From the NCBI GenBank assembly GCA_013297585.1, contig JAAFHG010000207.1, positions 1 to 6,703 on the forward strand: 6,703 nucleotides of DNA. Reading direction: 5' to 3'. The notes beneath the pieces are model-generated. The model was not told the origin of the DNA, did no database searches, and was given only the letters and a program-made list of their open reading frames with translations. The stretch's first letter is position 1; each line of letters opens with the position of its first letter. A program made the translations under genes and the position numbers. This document shows positions 5,988-6,703 of the stretch, piece after piece. Source of the DNA: Chitinophagales bacterium. Its GTDB lineage: Bacteria; Bacteroidota; Bacteroidia; Chitinophagales; Chitinophagaceae.

Positions 5988-6100
5988 GTCACCAGCAACA
6001 GAATTACTATTATGAGCTGTTGCGCAAGTTTATATTGAACTAATGAAGTAACTAATGCGGCGCTTTGTACGTCCCTCAACCATTTAAGCAAAAAGCCACA

Positions 6101-6128
6101 TTGATTTACTTCTAAAACTTTTACTTTG
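6101..6128 (+). promoter_or_regulatory. Bacteroidota-type -33/-7 promoter of the MFS gene
   Basis: TTG (6101-6103) is separated by 17 bp from TTACTTTG (6121-6128). The published Bacteroidota consensus is TTG-N(17-23)-TAnnTTTG, so only the second base of the -7 box differs. Transcription would begin only about 10 bases before the ATG at 6145, giving a very short leader, which is common in this phylum. Confidence 0.65.
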
Positions 6129-6144
6129 CAATAATCACATTGTT

Positions 6145-6703
6145 ATGGTAAAAGACAAAAAGCAAGCAGCACTAGGTTTTATTTTCATTACATTATTAAT
6201 CGACTTTATTGGTTTTGGCATCATAATACCAGGCTTACCAAAACTTATTCAATCATTAACACATGGTACAATGAGCCAGACGGCTCAATACGGTGGCTTG
6301 CTCGTATTTGCCTATGCTAGTATGCAATTTTTGTTTTCGCCAGTGCTAGGTAACCTCAGCGACAAGTATGGCAGAAGACCAGTTTTATTATTCTCCTTAT
6401 TTGGTTTTGGTATTGATTATTTGTTATTAGCCTTTGCGCCGTCTATTGCATGGCTATTTGTTGGTAGATTAATTGCAGGTATTACAGGCGCAAGTATTAC
6501 AACAGCATCTGCTTATATCGCAGATATTAGTACACCAGAAAACCGAGCAAAAAACTTTGGCATGGTGGGTGCAGCTTTTGGGTTAGGCTTTATTATCGGC
6601 CCTTCAATTGGTGGTTTTTTATCACATATAAGTTTAAAAGCACCCTTTTTTGTAGCAGCTGGCTTATCACTTCTAAATTGGCTATATGGTTATTTTATTT
6701 TAC
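6145..6703 (+). CDS. MFS drug-efflux transporter, TetA-like, 3'-truncated by the window edge
   Basis: This is the N-terminal half (186 codons) of a major facilitator superfamily antiporter, usually about 400 residues, in the inner membrane. Helix 1 contains LLIDFIGFGIIIPGLP (17-32), with Asp20 as in TetA-type transporters. The helix 2-3 loop has motif A, GNLSDKYGRRPVLL (69-82), with D73, G76, R77 and R78. Helix 4 carries GRLIAGITGA (107-116). Helix 5 carries the antiporter motif C, GFIIGPSIGG (148-157). AYIADIS (123-129) and NRAKNFGM (133-140) are typical of the Tet subfamily. Many chromosomal members are not tetracycline pumps, so the substrate is unassigned. The gene has its own promoter and is separated from the upstream operon by a terminator. 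The family is clear; the substrate is not. Confidence 0.93.
   Translation, partial: MVKDKKQAALGFIFITLLIDFIGFGIIIPGLPKLIQSLTHGTMSQTAQYGGLLVFAYASMQFLFSPVLGNLSDKYGRRPVLLFSLFGFGIDYLLLAFAPSIAWLFVGRLIAGITGASITTASAYIADISTPENRAKNFGMVGAAFGLGFIIGPSIGGFLSHISLKAPFFVAAGLSLLNWLYGYFIL

Larger units (their letters stand above)
5934..6144 (+). other. Intergenic gap between the CxC gene and the MFS gene
   Basis: This 211-bp stretch holds the terminator (5955-5987) and the MFS promoter (6101-6128). Between them, 5990-6100 contains no gene I can support. The only small structures are a TTGCGCAA palindrome at 6020-6027 and a direct repeat of AACTAATG at 6038 and 6050. Confidence 0.6.

Noticed and set aside
6145..6703. 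Calling the MFS gene a tetracycline-resistance determinant
   Set aside because: The subfamily motifs are shared by many chromosomal transporters of unknown substrate, and the C-terminal half is missing.

Overview
The window looks like chromosomal DNA from a Gram-negative member of the Bacteroidota. Three things support this. The protein families have Bacteroidota-style sequences (LpxK, RNase R and two conserved proteins of unknown function). The last gene has a TTG-N17-TTACTTTG promoter, which fits the -33/-7 signature of that phylum. There is no obvious Shine-Dalgarno sequence before most starts. The DNA is AT-rich by eye. A low-GC Chitinophagaceae-like lineage is a guess, not a demonstrated placement. 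No rRNA, tRNA, CRISPR array, transposase or phage gene is visible.

Left two thirds (1-4919): six genes lie on the minus strand. In transcription order they are a small DUF486 membrane protein, rsmD (16S rRNA m2G966 methyltransferase), bioD (dethiobiotin synthetase), 5-formyltetrahydrofolate cyclo-ligase, lpxK (lipid A 4'-kinase) and rnr (RNase R, cut by the left edge). These are housekeeping functions from unrelated pathways: ribosome and RNA metabolism, biotin and folate cofactors, and lipid A. bioD and the cyclo-ligase overlap by 4 bp. Each of the other four junctions carries a short repeat.

Right third (4920-6703): a divergent intergenic region leads to two small plus-strand genes. One is a 96-residue protein with a probable dimeric alpha/beta-barrel fold; the other is a 162-residue protein with a conserved Cys-x-Cys and no known function. 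They end at a clear hairpin-plus-T-tract terminator. A 211-bp gap follows, and then a TetA-like MFS transporter with its own promoter, cut by the right edge.

The notable features are in the junctions. A 96-bp inverted repeat (3860-3955) supplies the rsmD stop codon and the bioD start codon, and its left arm (3860-3888) is translated as part of a roughly 20-residue N-terminal extension of BioD. Related nonamer-periodic elements flank lpxK in opposite orientations, and one of them contains the cyclo-ligase stop codon. CACATAG octamer arrays sit upstream of lpxK and rsmD. The RsmD catalytic DPPY motif reads GPPY. The start of the CxC gene has a degenerate second copy 70 bp upstream. I see no evidence of a new multi-gene system such as a defence island; the interest is in repeat-driven remodelling of gene ends.
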